From Palsa-189 sp963803735 (lineage in GTDB: Bacteria > Acidobacteriota > Terriglobia > Acidiferrales > UBA7541): a stretch of DNA of 64,000 nucleotides. Shown in pieces: positions 9,898-18,519 of the stretch. The first letter of the stretch is position 1. Each line of letters opens with the position of its first letter. The stretch lies in NCBI GenBank assembly GCA_963803735.1, contig CAWDNV010000001.1, positions 496,001 through 560,000 of the forward strand, written 5' to 3'. The notes beneath the pieces are model-generated. The model was not told the DNA's origin. It did not search any database and saw only the letters and a program-made list of their open reading frames with translations. A program made the translations under genes and the position numbers.

Positions 9898-11511
9898 ATG
9901 GGGCTAAATCAGAATCTGGGCGATTGGCTCCGGTGGCTTAACCGCGTACGCTTCCTCGTAATCACGCTGCTGCTGGGCATTGTCATTGTTCTAGAGCAAT
10001 ATACTCAGGTCGTCGTACCACTTCGTTATTTTGTTCCGCTGGTAATTCTCTGGTACACCCTTGCCCTGTTTTACGTGATCCTTTTGCATTGGGTGCCCAT
10101 CGCGGGCTGGCACGCTCCCCTCGAAATTATCTGCGATTCGCTACTGGTCACCGGCCTGGTTTATGTCACCGGGGGGCATGAAAGCTATTTCATATCGTTG
10201 TATCTGCTGCTCATTATTGTCGCCAGCATTCTCTTTTCGCGCCGCGCAACGTTTCTGGTAGCCGGATTCAGTTTCATTCTTCTGGGAGGAATGGTCGAAC
10301 TCGTCTTCTATGACCTGTTGCCGAGGACGGCCGTAAGCATGCCGGGCGGCAAAACCCTGCAGACCTGGATTCTCAGCAATCTTTTTGCTTTTTTTGCCGT
10401 CGCTTACCTCTCGAGCTTGCTCACCGCCAGCCTCCGGCGTCAAAGTGCGGAGCTCGAAATGAAGCGCGGTGAGTTACAAGACCTCCAGGCTTTTAATGAA
10501 GACATCATTCATTCCATGCGCGGTGGTCTGATCACCACGGACTTAGAGGGCCGTCTGCGGCTACTGAATCGGACAGGAGAGGAGATCTTGGGCTTCAAAT
10601 TCGATCAGGTGCGCGGGCACAAACTTTACGAAGTTGCGCCAGGCATCTGGCAAATGACGGAAGGCTGTGAAGATGGCGCGCTGCCTCAAAGGCGGGAGGT
10701 CGAATTCCGCACACCCGCTGGCCATCAGCGCTATTTAGGTCTTTCGGTCTCGGTTTTGAGGACGGCCGAACGCCTTGGGGCAGGGTATGTGATCAATTTC
10801 CAGGACCTCACCGACCTGAAACGGCTCGAACAGGAGGTCGTCACCAAGGAGCGAATGGCAGCCCTTGGACGGCTCTCTGCCGCCATTGCCCACGAAATAC
10901 GCCAGCCATTAACAGCAATGGCTGGAGCGGTGAAGGAGCTCGGGCGGATGGTTCCTTTGCAGGAGGACGAAAAACATCTTGTGGACATTGTCGGCCGCGA
11001 GTCGGAGCGGCTCAATCGCATCATCAGTGATTTCTTGAATTACTCCCGCGAAAAAAGCTACGAATTTGCCGAGGCTGATCTTTCGGAATTGCTGGACGAA
11101 ACGCTGACGCTCCTCGAAAGGCATCCGCAATGGCAAGGCAAATACTATATCCAGCGTGTCTTTGCGGCAAAACCAGTGCGAGTGCGAGCGGACTGTAATC
11201 GAATCAAGCAGGTTTTTTGGAACCTCTGCGACAACGCTTTGCGTGCCATGCCGGAAGGCGGCACCTTGACCGTCAAACTCGAAACGGGTCCGTTCTGGGT
11301 ACGCATTCGCTTCCGCGACACTGGCATGGGAATCGATCCCGCTCAGCGCGTTAAGATCTTCGAGCCGCTGCAATCGGGCTTTGTGGGTGGAACCGGGTTA
11401 GGCTTGGCTATTGTGTACCAGATTGTACAAGCCCATAGCGGGCGCATAACTGTGACCTCAGAAAAAGACCATGGGGCGGAGTTCACGGTCGAACTCCCGC
11501 GGGTGGCTTGA
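9898..11511 (+). CDS. pilS: Membrane histidine kinase PilS-like
   Basis: 537 residues. About six hydrophobic helices fill residues 15-180, followed by a coiled linker, a PAS domain (about 195-310), a HisKA box with H332 in AHEIRQPLTAMAG, and a HATPase domain with GTGLGLAIVYQ. This arrangement and the directly following regulator match the PilS/PilR system that controls pilin transcription through sigma-54. Its stop codon TGA is immediately followed by the pilR ATG, so the two are co-translated. PilS proteins elsewhere sense pilin levels in the membrane; whether this one does is inference. Confidence 0.88.
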   Translation: MGLNQNLGDWLRWLNRVRFLVITLLLGIVIVLEQYTQVVVPLRYFVPLVILWYTLALFYVILLHWVPIAGWHAPLEIICDSLLVTGLVYVTGGHESYFISLYLLLIIVASILFSRRATFLVAGFSFILLGGMVELVFYDLLPRTAVSMPGGKTLQTWILSNLFAFFAVAYLSSLLTASLRRQSAELEMKRGELQDLQAFNEDIIHSMRGGLITTDLEGRLRLLNRTGEEILGFKFDQVRGHKLYEVAPGIWQMTEGCEDGALPQRREVEFRTPAGHQRYLGLSVSVLRTAERLGAGYVINFQDLTDLKRLEQEVVTKERMAALGRLSAAIAHEIRQPLTAMAGAVKELGRMVPLQEDEKHLVDIVGRESERLNRIISDFLNYSREKSYEFAEADLSELLDETLTLLERHPQWQGKYYIQRVFAAKPVRVRADCNRIKQVFWNLCDNALRAMPEGGTLTVKLETGPFWVRIRFRDTGMGIDPAQRVKIFEPLQSGFVGGTGLGLAIVYQIVQAHSGRITVTSEKDHGAEFTVELPRVA

Positions 11512-12900
11512 ATGGCTAACATTCTCATCGTCGACGACGAGAAGTCCATTTGCGAGCTTCTGGAGATCACTTTCCGGAAGGATGGACACCGCGTGGAGAT
11601 CGCCACTAGCGGGGAATTGGGGCGCCGCCGCCTCGAATCTAAGTTATTCGATATCATCATTTCCGACATCCGCATGCCCGATATGAGTGGTGTCGACTTG
11701 CTCGCCTATGCCAAAGAAGTAGCTCCCTCTACCGTCTTCCTATTGATTACAGGTGTGCCAACGGTGGAGACGGCGATCGCCGCGATCAACGCAGGAGCGG
11801 ATCGCTACGTCATCAAGGACCACGAATTGGTTGACCAATTGCGTCGCGCCGTCAGCCAGGTAGACGAAAGCCTCCAGCTTAAGAATGAGGCCGGCTATTT
11901 GCGGCGAGAACTACGGCGCTTCACCGGGCACGACAATATCATCGGCCGCAGCCCGAAAATGCGGGCTATTTTCGATCTGATCTCCACTGTGGCCCCGCAG
12001 TCCAGCCGGATTCTGATTACCGGCGAAAGCGGGACCGGTAAGGAATTGGTAGCCCGAGCGGTTCACGAAAATAGTACTCGCGCTCAGGCGCCCTTTATCA
12101 CCGTCAATTGCGGCGCTTTCCCCGAAACGCTTCTCGAATCGGAATTGTTCGGCTACCTGAAGGGAGCTTTTACGGGCGCCAACGAGAATCGACAGGGACT
12201 TTTTAAGGCAGCGCACGGCGGGACTCTTTTTCTTGATGAAATTGGCAACATGAGCCCGCAGATGCAAGTGAAACTCTATCGTGTTTTGCAGGAAAGTAAG
12301 GTTCGGCCGTTGGGAAGCACAGAAGAGATCGACATCGATGTTCGCGTTATCGCCGCCACAAACCGCGATCTGGAAAAGGCCATAGCCGCAGGCGAATTTC
12401 GAGAAGATCTCTTTTATCGCCTGAGCGTCATCCCGATTCACTTGCCGCCGCTGCGCGAGCGCCGCGAAGACATTCCCTTGCTCGCGCGCGTCTTTTTGGA
12501 GCGCTTTCGCAAAACCATGGAGAAGCCGGTCGAGGGCATCGAGCCGGCTGCGATGGCGCAAATGGAAACCTACGATTGGCCGGGCAACGTTCGTGAACTG
12601 GAAAATACCATGGAGCGGTCCGTCGCTCTGGAGACGGGTAGGTTGATCTCCCTGGCTGTTCTGCCCGAAAAAATTCGCTACGGCGCCTCCAGTGCAGCAG
12701 CTGCGGAAACTCCCAAGAACGGGAAACCAGTGCTACCCGAGGGTGGTCTCGATTTGGAGAGTTACATTAGCGATACGGAGCGCGCCTATCTGATGGCTGC
12801 TCTTGAGGCTTCCGGTGGCGTCGGAACTCGCGCCGCGGAATTGCTAAGAATGTCCTACCGCTCTTATCGCCATTACGCCCGCAAATACAACATTACGTAA
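11512..12900 (+). CDS. pilR: Sigma-54-dependent response regulator PilR-like
   Basis: 462 residues: receiver (acidic pair DD8-9, phospho-acceptor D52), AAA+ domain with GESGTGKE, intact GAFTGA loop and Walker B LFLDE, and a C-terminal Fis-type HTH (GVGTRAAELLRMSYRSYRHYARKY). It starts right after the pilS stop codon. It should activate sigma-54 promoters; the best candidate nearby is the one before pilin gene 1 at 17352-17368, about 4.5 kb downstream beyond the glycosyltransferase operon. It is convergent with the glycosyltransferase genes, 41 bp apart. Confidence 0.9.
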   Translation: MANILIVDDEKSICELLEITFRKDGHRVEIATSGELGRRRLESKLFDIIISDIRMPDMSGVDLLAYAKEVAPSTVFLLITGVPTVETAIAAINAGADRYVIKDHELVDQLRRAVSQVDESLQLKNEAGYLRRELRRFTGHDNIIGRSPKMRAIFDLISTVAPQSSRILITGESGTGKELVARAVHENSTRAQAPFITVNCGAFPETLLESELFGYLKGAFTGANENRQGLFKAAHGGTLFLDEIGNMSPQMQVKLYRVLQESKVRPLGSTEEIDIDVRVIAATNRDLEKAIAAGEFREDLFYRLSVIPIHLPPLRERREDIPLLARVFLERFRKTMEKPVEGIEPAAMAQMETYDWPGNVRELENTMERSVALETGRLISLAVLPEKIRYGASSAAAAETPKNGKPVLPEGGLDLESYISDTERAYLMAALEASGGVGTRAAELLRMSYRSYRHYARKYNIT

Positions 12901-12941
12901 AGCCGAACGCTTAGCCCAATTGGGAACCAGTGTGCCGGCCG

Positions 12942-14273
12942 CTAATCCGTTGTATTAGTCGCCGGAATGCGAGCGTGAAGACCAGAAAAACGCTTCAGCA
13001 AATGAGTCACGGGATATGCGAGTGCATAGACGGCAAGAACCAGCATCACCGGGTCGATGGGATGGCGATAACGCGATGAGGAATGAGTGACATAGAAGAT
13101 GAGAGGGAAAAAGAGCATAACCGAAGCAAGCGGCACGGCAGCCTCGTTCTGTTGGCGATAAGCAAATAGGACGCCTAATAATGACAGGGCGGGGAATACG
13201 CAATTTGCCGCTACAGCTAGATTGGCGCCTACAGGCAAGTGTTCCCACAACTCCAACGACGGTTCATCCCCAGCTATCCACAGATTCGAGAAACGATGCA
13301 AAGTACGATCCAAAGTATCAATCGGGTGTGTACGAATAAATTGCACGGCCTCCCTCTGTTTCTCTTGCATATAAGGAATTTCCGTCATCTGCGCGTACTT
13401 CGCGGCTTCTGACGCGTCTTCGTTTGGATGAAGGTTAGGCGCCCAGATCTGAGGCACGAGAGGATTGTTACCCAGCCAAAGTTCGAGCCCGAAATTAGAA
13501 CGAAAAGGAATGACCTTGTGAAAGACGACAAAGTTGCGAATGGTCCAAGGCGTGATTCCCGCAACAAAGATTAGCGAGCCTGCTAGAAGCAACCTTCCTG
13601 CGGTCGCAAAACGCCGTCGCAGCGGCCATAAAGCCCAAAGTGCCAGAGGCGGAAGAATGGCAATCACCGCTGGGTTGACCATGGATGCGAGAGCCCAAAG
13701 GGCACCATAGCCGATCCAGGAACGCAGCCGTCCAGACCCGCGCAGCTCGAGGGTAGTCGCGACAATAAGGGCCAACATAAGCGCTGAAAGCGCGGTATCC
13801 CATACCCAAACCGTCGAAAAGAAAAGAGATGCGGGCGAAAAAACCCAAATCCAGGCAGCCGCCGCTCCGGTACGCTTGCTGAACGTCTTGGCTCCGATAG
13901 TATAGATGGGCCAGCAGGTCCATGCGGAGAAGACGTCGTCAATGCAGCGAATCACCACGCTTGATAGATGACTGTAAACACCGAAGACCTTAAAGACACT
14001 CGCTAGAAGATACGGATAGATCGGGGTAAACCAAGCCGTCGGACCGCTTTTGATTGTTTTTAAGGGAGAACTGAATCCCCTGCCTTGGGCAATGGCCGCC
14101 GCTACGGCTCCGGCTTCGTACCCGAAGGGCAGATTATTTGCAGCCTGCTGCTGCGCTGCAGAAGCAAAATAGAAACAGACAAAACCGATCCGAAGCACCA
14201 AGGCTACTACGACAATAAAAACAACCGAGGAGGCCAGACGTCTAAGTTCTCGCCCGGAACTTTTACCCTGCAT
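12942..14273 (-). CDS. GT-C membrane glycosyltransferase, paralog 1 of 3
   Basis: 443-residue polytopic protein with about 11 hydrophobic helices. It has the GT-C/PMT-ArnT layout: the first helix leads into a large first periplasmic loop with an acidic residue in GYEAGAVAAAIAQGRGF, then GPTAWFTPIYPYLLA. Such enzymes transfer a sugar from a polyprenyl-phosphate carrier to an acceptor outside the membrane. It closely resembles the next upstream gene over its full length and overlaps it by 11 bp, so it is co-translated. It lies between the pilS-pilR genes and the pilin genes, which suggests pilin or envelope glycosylation. The exact sugar and acceptor are unknown. Confidence 0.75.
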   Translation of the reverse strand: MQGKSSGRELRRLASSVVFIVVVALVLRIGFVCFYFASAAQQQAANNLPFGYEAGAVAAAIAQGRGFSSPLKTIKSGPTAWFTPIYPYLLASVFKVFGVYSHLSSVVIRCIDDVFSAWTCWPIYTIGAKTFSKRTGAAAAWIWVFSPASLFFSTVWVWDTALSALMLALIVATTLELRGSGRLRSWIGYGALWALASMVNPAVIAILPPLALWALWPLRRRFATAGRLLLAGSLIFVAGITPWTIRNFVVFHKVIPFRSNFGLELWLGNNPLVPQIWAPNLHPNEDASEAAKYAQMTEIPYMQEKQREAVQFIRTHPIDTLDRTLHRFSNLWIAGDEPSLELWEHLPVGANLAVAANCVFPALSLLGVLFAYRQQNEAAVPLASVMLFFPLIFYVTHSSSRYRHPIDPVMLVLAVYALAYPVTHLLKRFSGLHARIPATNTTD

Positions 14274-15627
14274 GAATGGCCTTTCGCTCCGGATCCCCTC
14301 TGAGGCCTTTCTCAGCGGCGGGAATGCTGTTATTGCTGGAAGAACGCCTAAGCAGATACGTAATGGGATAAGCGAGCCCGTAGACGGCGAGGATCAGCAT
14401 AACCGGGTCCATGGGATGACGGTAACGCGTCGATGCATGCGTTATGTAAAAGACCAAAGGAAAAAAGAGAAGTACCAGGGCCAGCGGAACCACGGCCTCA
14501 TTCTGCTCGCGGTATGCGAATAGTACGCCCAGCAGTGACAGTACCGGGAATAGGCAGTTGCCCAAAATAATTAGCCTTACCTGCAGAGGAACGTGATTCC
14601 AGACTGCCGAGGGCGATTGGTCTATCCCCAACCAATTATTCGAGAAACGGTGCAAACTAAAATTCAAAGTATCCAGTGCATGGGTACGAATAAATTGTAT
14701 GGCCGCCTGCTGCTTCTCTTGCATGTAAGGGATTTCCGTCATCCGCGCGTACTTGGCCGCCTCGGACAGATCGTCATTGGGATGCAGCCACGGGGACCAC
14801 GAATCAGGTACACCGGGGTTGTTGCCCAACCAGAGTTCCAGAGCGAAATTAGAACGGAATGGGATGAGCTTGTGAAAGACGACATAATTCCGAATGGTCC
14901 AAGGCATAATTCCCGCAGCGAAGATCAGCGACGATGCGACTACGAGCCTGCCAGCGGTTGCAAGGCGCCGCCGTATAGGCCATATAGCCCAAAGCCCTAG
15001 CGCCGGAACAATCGAAACCACACCGGGATTAACCATTGCTCCTAAAGCCGAGAGCGCGCCGTAGCCCATCCACGAATTCAGCCGTTGTGAACGGCGCACC
15101 TCAAACGTGGCCGCTACGATGAGCGCTAACATCAGTGCGGAGAGCGCCGTGTCCCACACCCAAACCGTCGAAAAGAAGAGCGACGTTGGAAACACCACCC
15201 AAGTCCACGCTGCAGCCCTCCCAATGCGCTTACCAAATGCGTTGGCTCCAATGGCATAGATCGGCCAGCAGGTGCAGGCGGAGAAGATGTTGTCAACAAA
15301 GCGAATTACGATGTTCGATGTGTAGCTGTATACGCCAAACAGTTTGAAGATTCCCGCCAGCAGGTAGGGGTAGATCGGCGTAAACCAAACCGTCGGACCA
15401 GTCTGGACGAACCTCAATGGAGAACTAAATCCTCTGCCTTGGGCTATGGATGCCGCTATGGCGCCAGCTTCGTAGCCGAAGACGAGGTTGTCTCGCACCA
15501 TTCGTTGCACACCAGCAACAAAAAAGAGGCACACCAGAACCGCCCGAAATGCGAAGGCGGCGACGACGATGAAGCCCACCGACGAGAAGATCTGTTTCAG
15601 TTTTTCGCGCAAAGCTTGGTCCCGCAT
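14263..15627 (-). CDS. GT-C membrane glycosyltransferase, paralog 2 of 3
   Basis: 454 residues, multi-helix, with the same landmarks as its neighbours: FGYEAGAIAASIAQGRGFSS in the first loop, GPTVWFTPIYPYLLAGIFK, PWTIRNYVVFHKLIPFRSNF in the middle, LELWLGNNPGVPDSW, and RYRHPMDPVMLILAVY near the end. These blocks recur in all three paralogs, so the array arose by tandem duplication. The middle and last copies in transcription order are the closest pair. The C-terminal 20 residues (charged) extend past the membrane region. The stop lies inside the start region of paralog 1. A GT-C enzyme using a lipid-linked donor is the best reading. Confidence 0.75.
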   Translation of the reverse strand: MRDQALREKLKQIFSSVGFIVVAAFAFRAVLVCLFFVAGVQRMVRDNLVFGYEAGAIAASIAQGRGFSSPLRFVQTGPTVWFTPIYPYLLAGIFKLFGVYSYTSNIVIRFVDNIFSACTCWPIYAIGANAFGKRIGRAAAWTWVVFPTSLFFSTVWVWDTALSALMLALIVAATFEVRRSQRLNSWMGYGALSALGAMVNPGVVSIVPALGLWAIWPIRRRLATAGRLVVASSLIFAAGIMPWTIRNYVVFHKLIPFRSNFALELWLGNNPGVPDSWSPWLHPNDDLSEAAKYARMTEIPYMQEKQQAAIQFIRTHALDTLNFSLHRFSNNWLGIDQSPSAVWNHVPLQVRLIILGNCLFPVLSLLGVLFAYREQNEAVVPLALVLLFFPLVFYITHASTRYRHPMDPVMLILAVYGLAYPITYLLRRSSSNNSIPAAEKGLRGDPERKAIHAG

Positions 15628-15677
15628 AAACGGCCTTTCCAGCCTGGTTCGGGCCGACCTCGCAGCTTATTGCGAAT

Positions 15678-16979
15678 TCAGCCGGTGCTGTCTACCGATT
15701 GTGTTATCCAAAGCCTACCAAAACTGCCCTTGCTTAATTGAGAAAGCGGGTAGGCGAGTGCAAAAACGGTCAAGATGGCCATGATGGGATCGATAGGGTA
15801 ACGATACCGCCCGCTTGTGTGCGTGATGTAAAAAACCACGGGGAACATCAGCATCACAGAGGCAAAGGGCAGCGCCGTTTCACTTCGTGCGCGATACGCG
15901 AAGAGTGCGCCCGCAAATGACAATAGTGAGAACAGACAGTTCCAGACAAGATTCAACTTTATAAAAGCTGGTATGCGTCCCCACAAATCCGCGGGCGCAT
16001 CCCAAACCCCTAGCCAATTGTCTGCAAACCGCCGAAAGAAGAAACGCATCGTGTCCCGCGGATGTGTGCGCATAAACGCCCAGGCCTCGCTTTGTTTCTC
16101 CTGCATATAAGGAATTTCCGTCATGCGCACGAATCTGGCAGCTTCCTTCGGATCTTCGGTAGGGTGCAGGAAGCCTGCAAAAGTATCAGGAACTTCAGGG
16201 CTGTTGCTTAACCACAGTTCCAGCGCAAAATTAGATCGAAAAGGTATGAACTTGTGAAAGACAACGTAATTGCGAATGGTCCAGGGCGCGATTCCAGCCG
16301 CGAAAATTATCGAGGCCGCCAAGCCTAACCTTAGGGCATAGGTAAGCCGGTCGCGTAAAGGCCAGATAGCCCAGAGTCCCAGAAATGGGAGCACGGAAAG
16401 CACGCAAGGATTCACCATCGCGCTGAAGGCCCACAGTGCGCCATAGCCGATCCATGAGGAAAGTCGGCTGGATCCACGTATTTTTAACGTTGCTGCAAAA
16501 AGCGTCGTCATGCACAAGCCTGTCAGGGCTGTGTCCCACACCCACGTGACCGGATAAAAGACAGCATCTGGAAGTACCGCCCACAACCATGACGATGCTG
16601 TTCCCGTTCGTTTGCCGAAAGCGATTGTCGCAGCGCTGCGAATCGGCCAGCAAGTGAACGCTGAAAAAGCGATGTCAAGGATCCGGATAGTGAGTAGCGA
16701 CTTGTAGGTGAAAATTCCGGCCAACTTAAAAATTCCAGCCAGCAAATACGGATAGATCGGTGCCAGCCAGGCCGTTGGTCCCGTGCTGACCTTTGGTAGG
16801 GGCGAGCTGAACCCCCTTCCGGACGCTATCGCGCCAGCAATGGCTCCCGTTTCGCCGCCGTAAAACAAGGTGCCCGAGAATGGGGTGAGGTCCCGTCCGC
16901 AGTAGGCGACTCGTACTGCGAACGCAAAGAACACGACAAACCCAGTTGCCCCGACGACCTGCGCCAATCGTTTCAGCAA
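15678..16979 (-). CDS. GT-C membrane glycosyltransferase, paralog 3 of 3 (first in operon)
   Basis: 433 residues, the most divergent of the trio, with the same blocks: YGGETGAIAGAIASGRGFSS, GPTAWLAPIYPYLLAGIFK, PWTIRNYVVFHKFIPFRSNF, FIRTH-like segments and RYRYPIDPIMAILTVF. It is transcribed first and is divergent from pilin gene 1 across 439 bp. The conserved Glu of the first loop fits the acidic catalytic position of GT-C transferases. The N-terminus MLKRLAQVVGATGFVVFF starts directly with a membrane helix. A 50-bp gap separates it from paralog 2. Confidence 0.75.
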   Translation of the reverse strand: MLKRLAQVVGATGFVVFFAFAVRVAYCGRDLTPFSGTLFYGGETGAIAGAIASGRGFSSPLPKVSTGPTAWLAPIYPYLLAGIFKLAGIFTYKSLLTIRILDIAFSAFTCWPIRSAATIAFGKRTGTASSWLWAVLPDAVFYPVTWVWDTALTGLCMTTLFAATLKIRGSSRLSSWIGYGALWAFSAMVNPCVLSVLPFLGLWAIWPLRDRLTYALRLGLAASIIFAAGIAPWTIRNYVVFHKFIPFRSNFALELWLSNSPEVPDTFAGFLHPTEDPKEAARFVRMTEIPYMQEKQSEAWAFMRTHPRDTMRFFFRRFADNWLGVWDAPADLWGRIPAFIKLNLVWNCLFSLLSFAGALFAYRARSETALPFASVMLMFPVVFYITHTSGRYRYPIDPIMAILTVFALAYPLSQLSKGSFGRLWITQSVDSTG

Positions 16980-17351
16980 ACGATTTTCCTTTAGGGAGAG
17001 CTCACCAGAAGTGCGTTGCTCGTGAGTCTTTCATCATTCAGTTTAAGAAGAGGATTGTTCCCGTAGCAACAAACTAAGTATGGACGTGAAGACCGGTTGT
17101 TCATTCCGTTATGAAAGCTTCCGCGGCAGGAAGTGAAGGCAGGAGTGAGTTGAAGCCGCTAGGGTGTACACAGCTTTTACGCCTTGACGTTTTGCGGCGG
17201 AAAGCGATGCCATTTTTTGTCACTTTCCCTCGATAAGGAGATTGACACCGGGTTAATAAACTGGGCCCGAGCACTTAATACCATTGCTAAGCGACTGTTA
17301 TCAGAGCACTTGCTGTTTTTGTGTCCCATTGATCATCTCGCGAGGCCCATC

Positions 17352-17368
17352 TTGGTACCGGGCTTGCA
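17352..17368 (+). promoter_or_regulatory. Sigma-54 (-24/-12) promoter of pilin gene 1
   Basis: TTGGTAC, a 5-nt spacer CGGGC, then TTGCA. The invariant GG (17354-17355) and GC (17366-17367) are exactly 12 bp apart, with one mismatch to the TTGGCAC-N5-TTGC consensus. A start near 17379 gives a leader of about 40 nt carrying the AAAGGAGA ribosome site before ATG 17419. The PilR-like activator encoded at 11512-12900 is the obvious regulator. The 439-bp gap it sits in (16980-17418) also holds the presumed, unrecognised promoter of the divergent glycosyltransferase operon. Confidence 0.7.
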
Positions 17369-17391
17369 CTTGTAAGTGCGTTACCCGGTGC
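17355..17391. repeat. Extended dyad overlapping the pilin promoter
   Basis: An inner perfect inverted repeat GCACTT-GT-AAGTGC (17366-17379) is flanked by arms 17355-17362 and 17384-17391 (CCGGG with CCCGG, plus flanking pairs including one G-T). The symmetric element spans from the -24 box past the predicted start. It could be an operator for a repressor, or a hairpin in a longer transcript that starts upstream. Confidence 0.55.
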
Positions 17392-17418
17392 GATCTTAAA
17401 AGCGCAAAAGGAGATATC

Positions 17419-17886
17419 ATGCGGAACAAACAAAAGGGCTTCTCATTAATCGAGCTTCTGATCGTGGTCGCGATCATTCTGATTATCGCCGCGATCGCCA
17501 TCCCGAACCTGTTGCGGTCGAAGATCGCCGCCAACCAGGCTTCGGCAGTGGGTTCGCTGCGTACGTTGAATACAGCGTGCATCGCGTTTTCCACCAGCTA
17601 CGGCCAATTCCCGGCGGCACTCACCAATTTGGGCCCAGTCGGGTCTGGCGGTACGGCGAGTTCCAGCTCAGCAGACTTGATTGACTCGGTGCTCGCGGGA
17701 GGTACCAAGAGCGGCTACGTCTTTACGTTCACGGCCGGTGCGAGCAATCAGTCTTATTCGATAACAGCTACACCCATCACTGCGGCCACCACTGGACAGA
17801 ACATGTACTACACCGATCAATCCGGCGTGATCCGCGTGGATACCTCCGGTACCGGTGCGGGCGTCAGCAGCACTCCAATTGGATAA
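17419..17886 (+). CDS. pilA: Type IV pilin PilA (major-pilin candidate 1)
   Basis: 155-residue prepilin. The leader is MRNKQKG, cleaved before F, followed by the class III signal FSLIELLIVVAIILIIAAIAIPNLLRSK with Glu at mature position 5. The globular part is small (about 110 residues), Ser/Thr/Ala/Gly-rich, with only one Cys (NTACIAF), so it has no C-terminal disulfide loop. It ends in a YTDQSGVIRVDTSG block shared with the next gene. ATG 17419 is fixed by the AAAAGGAGA ribosome site and the usual 6-7-residue leader; a longer in-frame extension upstream has no pilin character. It is controlled by the sigma-54 promoter at 17352. Four membrane glycosyltransferase genes surround the two pilin genes. 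Confidence 0.92.
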   Translation: MRNKQKGFSLIELLIVVAIILIIAAIAIPNLLRSKIAANQASAVGSLRTLNTACIAFSTSYGQFPAALTNLGPVGSGGTASSSSADLIDSVLAGGTKSGYVFTFTAGASNQSYSITATPITAATTGQNMYYTDQSGVIRVDTSGTGAGVSSTPIG

Positions 17887-17902
17887 GCAAATGAGAGACC
17901 TG

Positions 17903-17924
17903 GGAGGGAGCGAAGCCTCCCTCC
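17903..17924 (+). terminator. Hairpin between the two pilin genes (attenuator or terminator)
   Basis: A perfect 8-bp GC-rich stem (GGAGGGAG / CTCCCTCC) with a 6-nt loop lies 17 bp after pilin gene 1 stops and is followed by TTAATTCTCTT. The U-run is weak, so partial termination or protection of the upstream mRNA end is more likely than full termination. Confidence 0.55.
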
Positions 17925-17978
17925 TTAATTCTCTTAACTTTGGATCCAGACAAGCGGCACAGCAGCCGGGGTCTCAAA

Positions 17979-18491
17979 ATGAAAACCTCGAAGAACAAAT
18001 CGGCAAGCAGCAAAAGCGGCAAGCGAGCGGCTGGCTTCACCTTAATCGAGCTATTGGTTGTGGTCGCGGTGATTATGGTAATTGCAGGCATCGCCATCCC
18101 GAATTTCATTCGCTCGAAGATGCGGGCCAATGAAGCTGGCGCAGTTGCCAATCTCAGAACCATCAGCACGGCGAGTGTTGTCTACAATACGACTTATGGC
18201 GCTGGTTTCGCGTCTTCGCTGGCGGCCCTCGGTGGCAATCCGGCTACGCCCAGCGCTGCGCAGGCTGGCTTGATCGACGCAGTTTTGAGCGCTGGAGTAA
18301 AGAGCGGATTTATCTTTACATATACGGTCGTGGCCACTGATGCTGCCGGCAATGCCCAGGCTTATTCCGTAACCGCTGACCCCATTACACCCGGTACCAC
18401 CGGTGATCGACATTTCTACACCGACCAGACCTCCATAATTCGCGAGAATCTAACCACAACTGCTGGACCGTCTGATTCTCCTATCCAATGA
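17979..18491 (+). CDS. pilA: Type IV pilin (candidate 2, long leader)
   Basis: 170-residue prepilin with an unusually long, basic leader of about 19 residues (MKTSKNKSASSKSGKRAAG), then FTLIELLVVVAVIMVIAGIAIPNFIRSK. Glu5 is present. The C-terminal domain resembles pilin 1 (HFYTDQTSIIREN matches YYTDQSGVIR) but lacks any Cys. ATG 17979 was chosen because upstream codons have no start with better context and the basic leader is plausible. It lies 92 bp after pilin 1 with a hairpin between. It may be a second major pilin or a minor one. Confidence 0.88.
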   Translation: MKTSKNKSASSKSGKRAAGFTLIELLVVVAVIMVIAGIAIPNFIRSKMRANEAGAVANLRTISTASVVYNTTYGAGFASSLAALGGNPATPSAAQAGLIDAVLSAGVKSGFIFTYTVVATDAAGNAQAYSVTADPITPGTTGDRHFYTDQTSIIRENLTTTAGPSDSPIQ

Positions 18492-18519
18492 GAATCAGCC
18501 CTACTTACTCTAAGGGCTC

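Noticed and set aside
17242..17247. TTGACA hexamer upstream of pilin gene 1
   Set aside because: No -10 element occurs at 15-19 bp; the sigma-54 site nearer the gene explains it better.
18497..18518. 6-bp stem AGCCCT/AGGGCT after pilin 2 as a terminator
   Set aside because: Short stem, 10-nt loop and no U-run; mentioned only as context for the uncertain start of the next gene.
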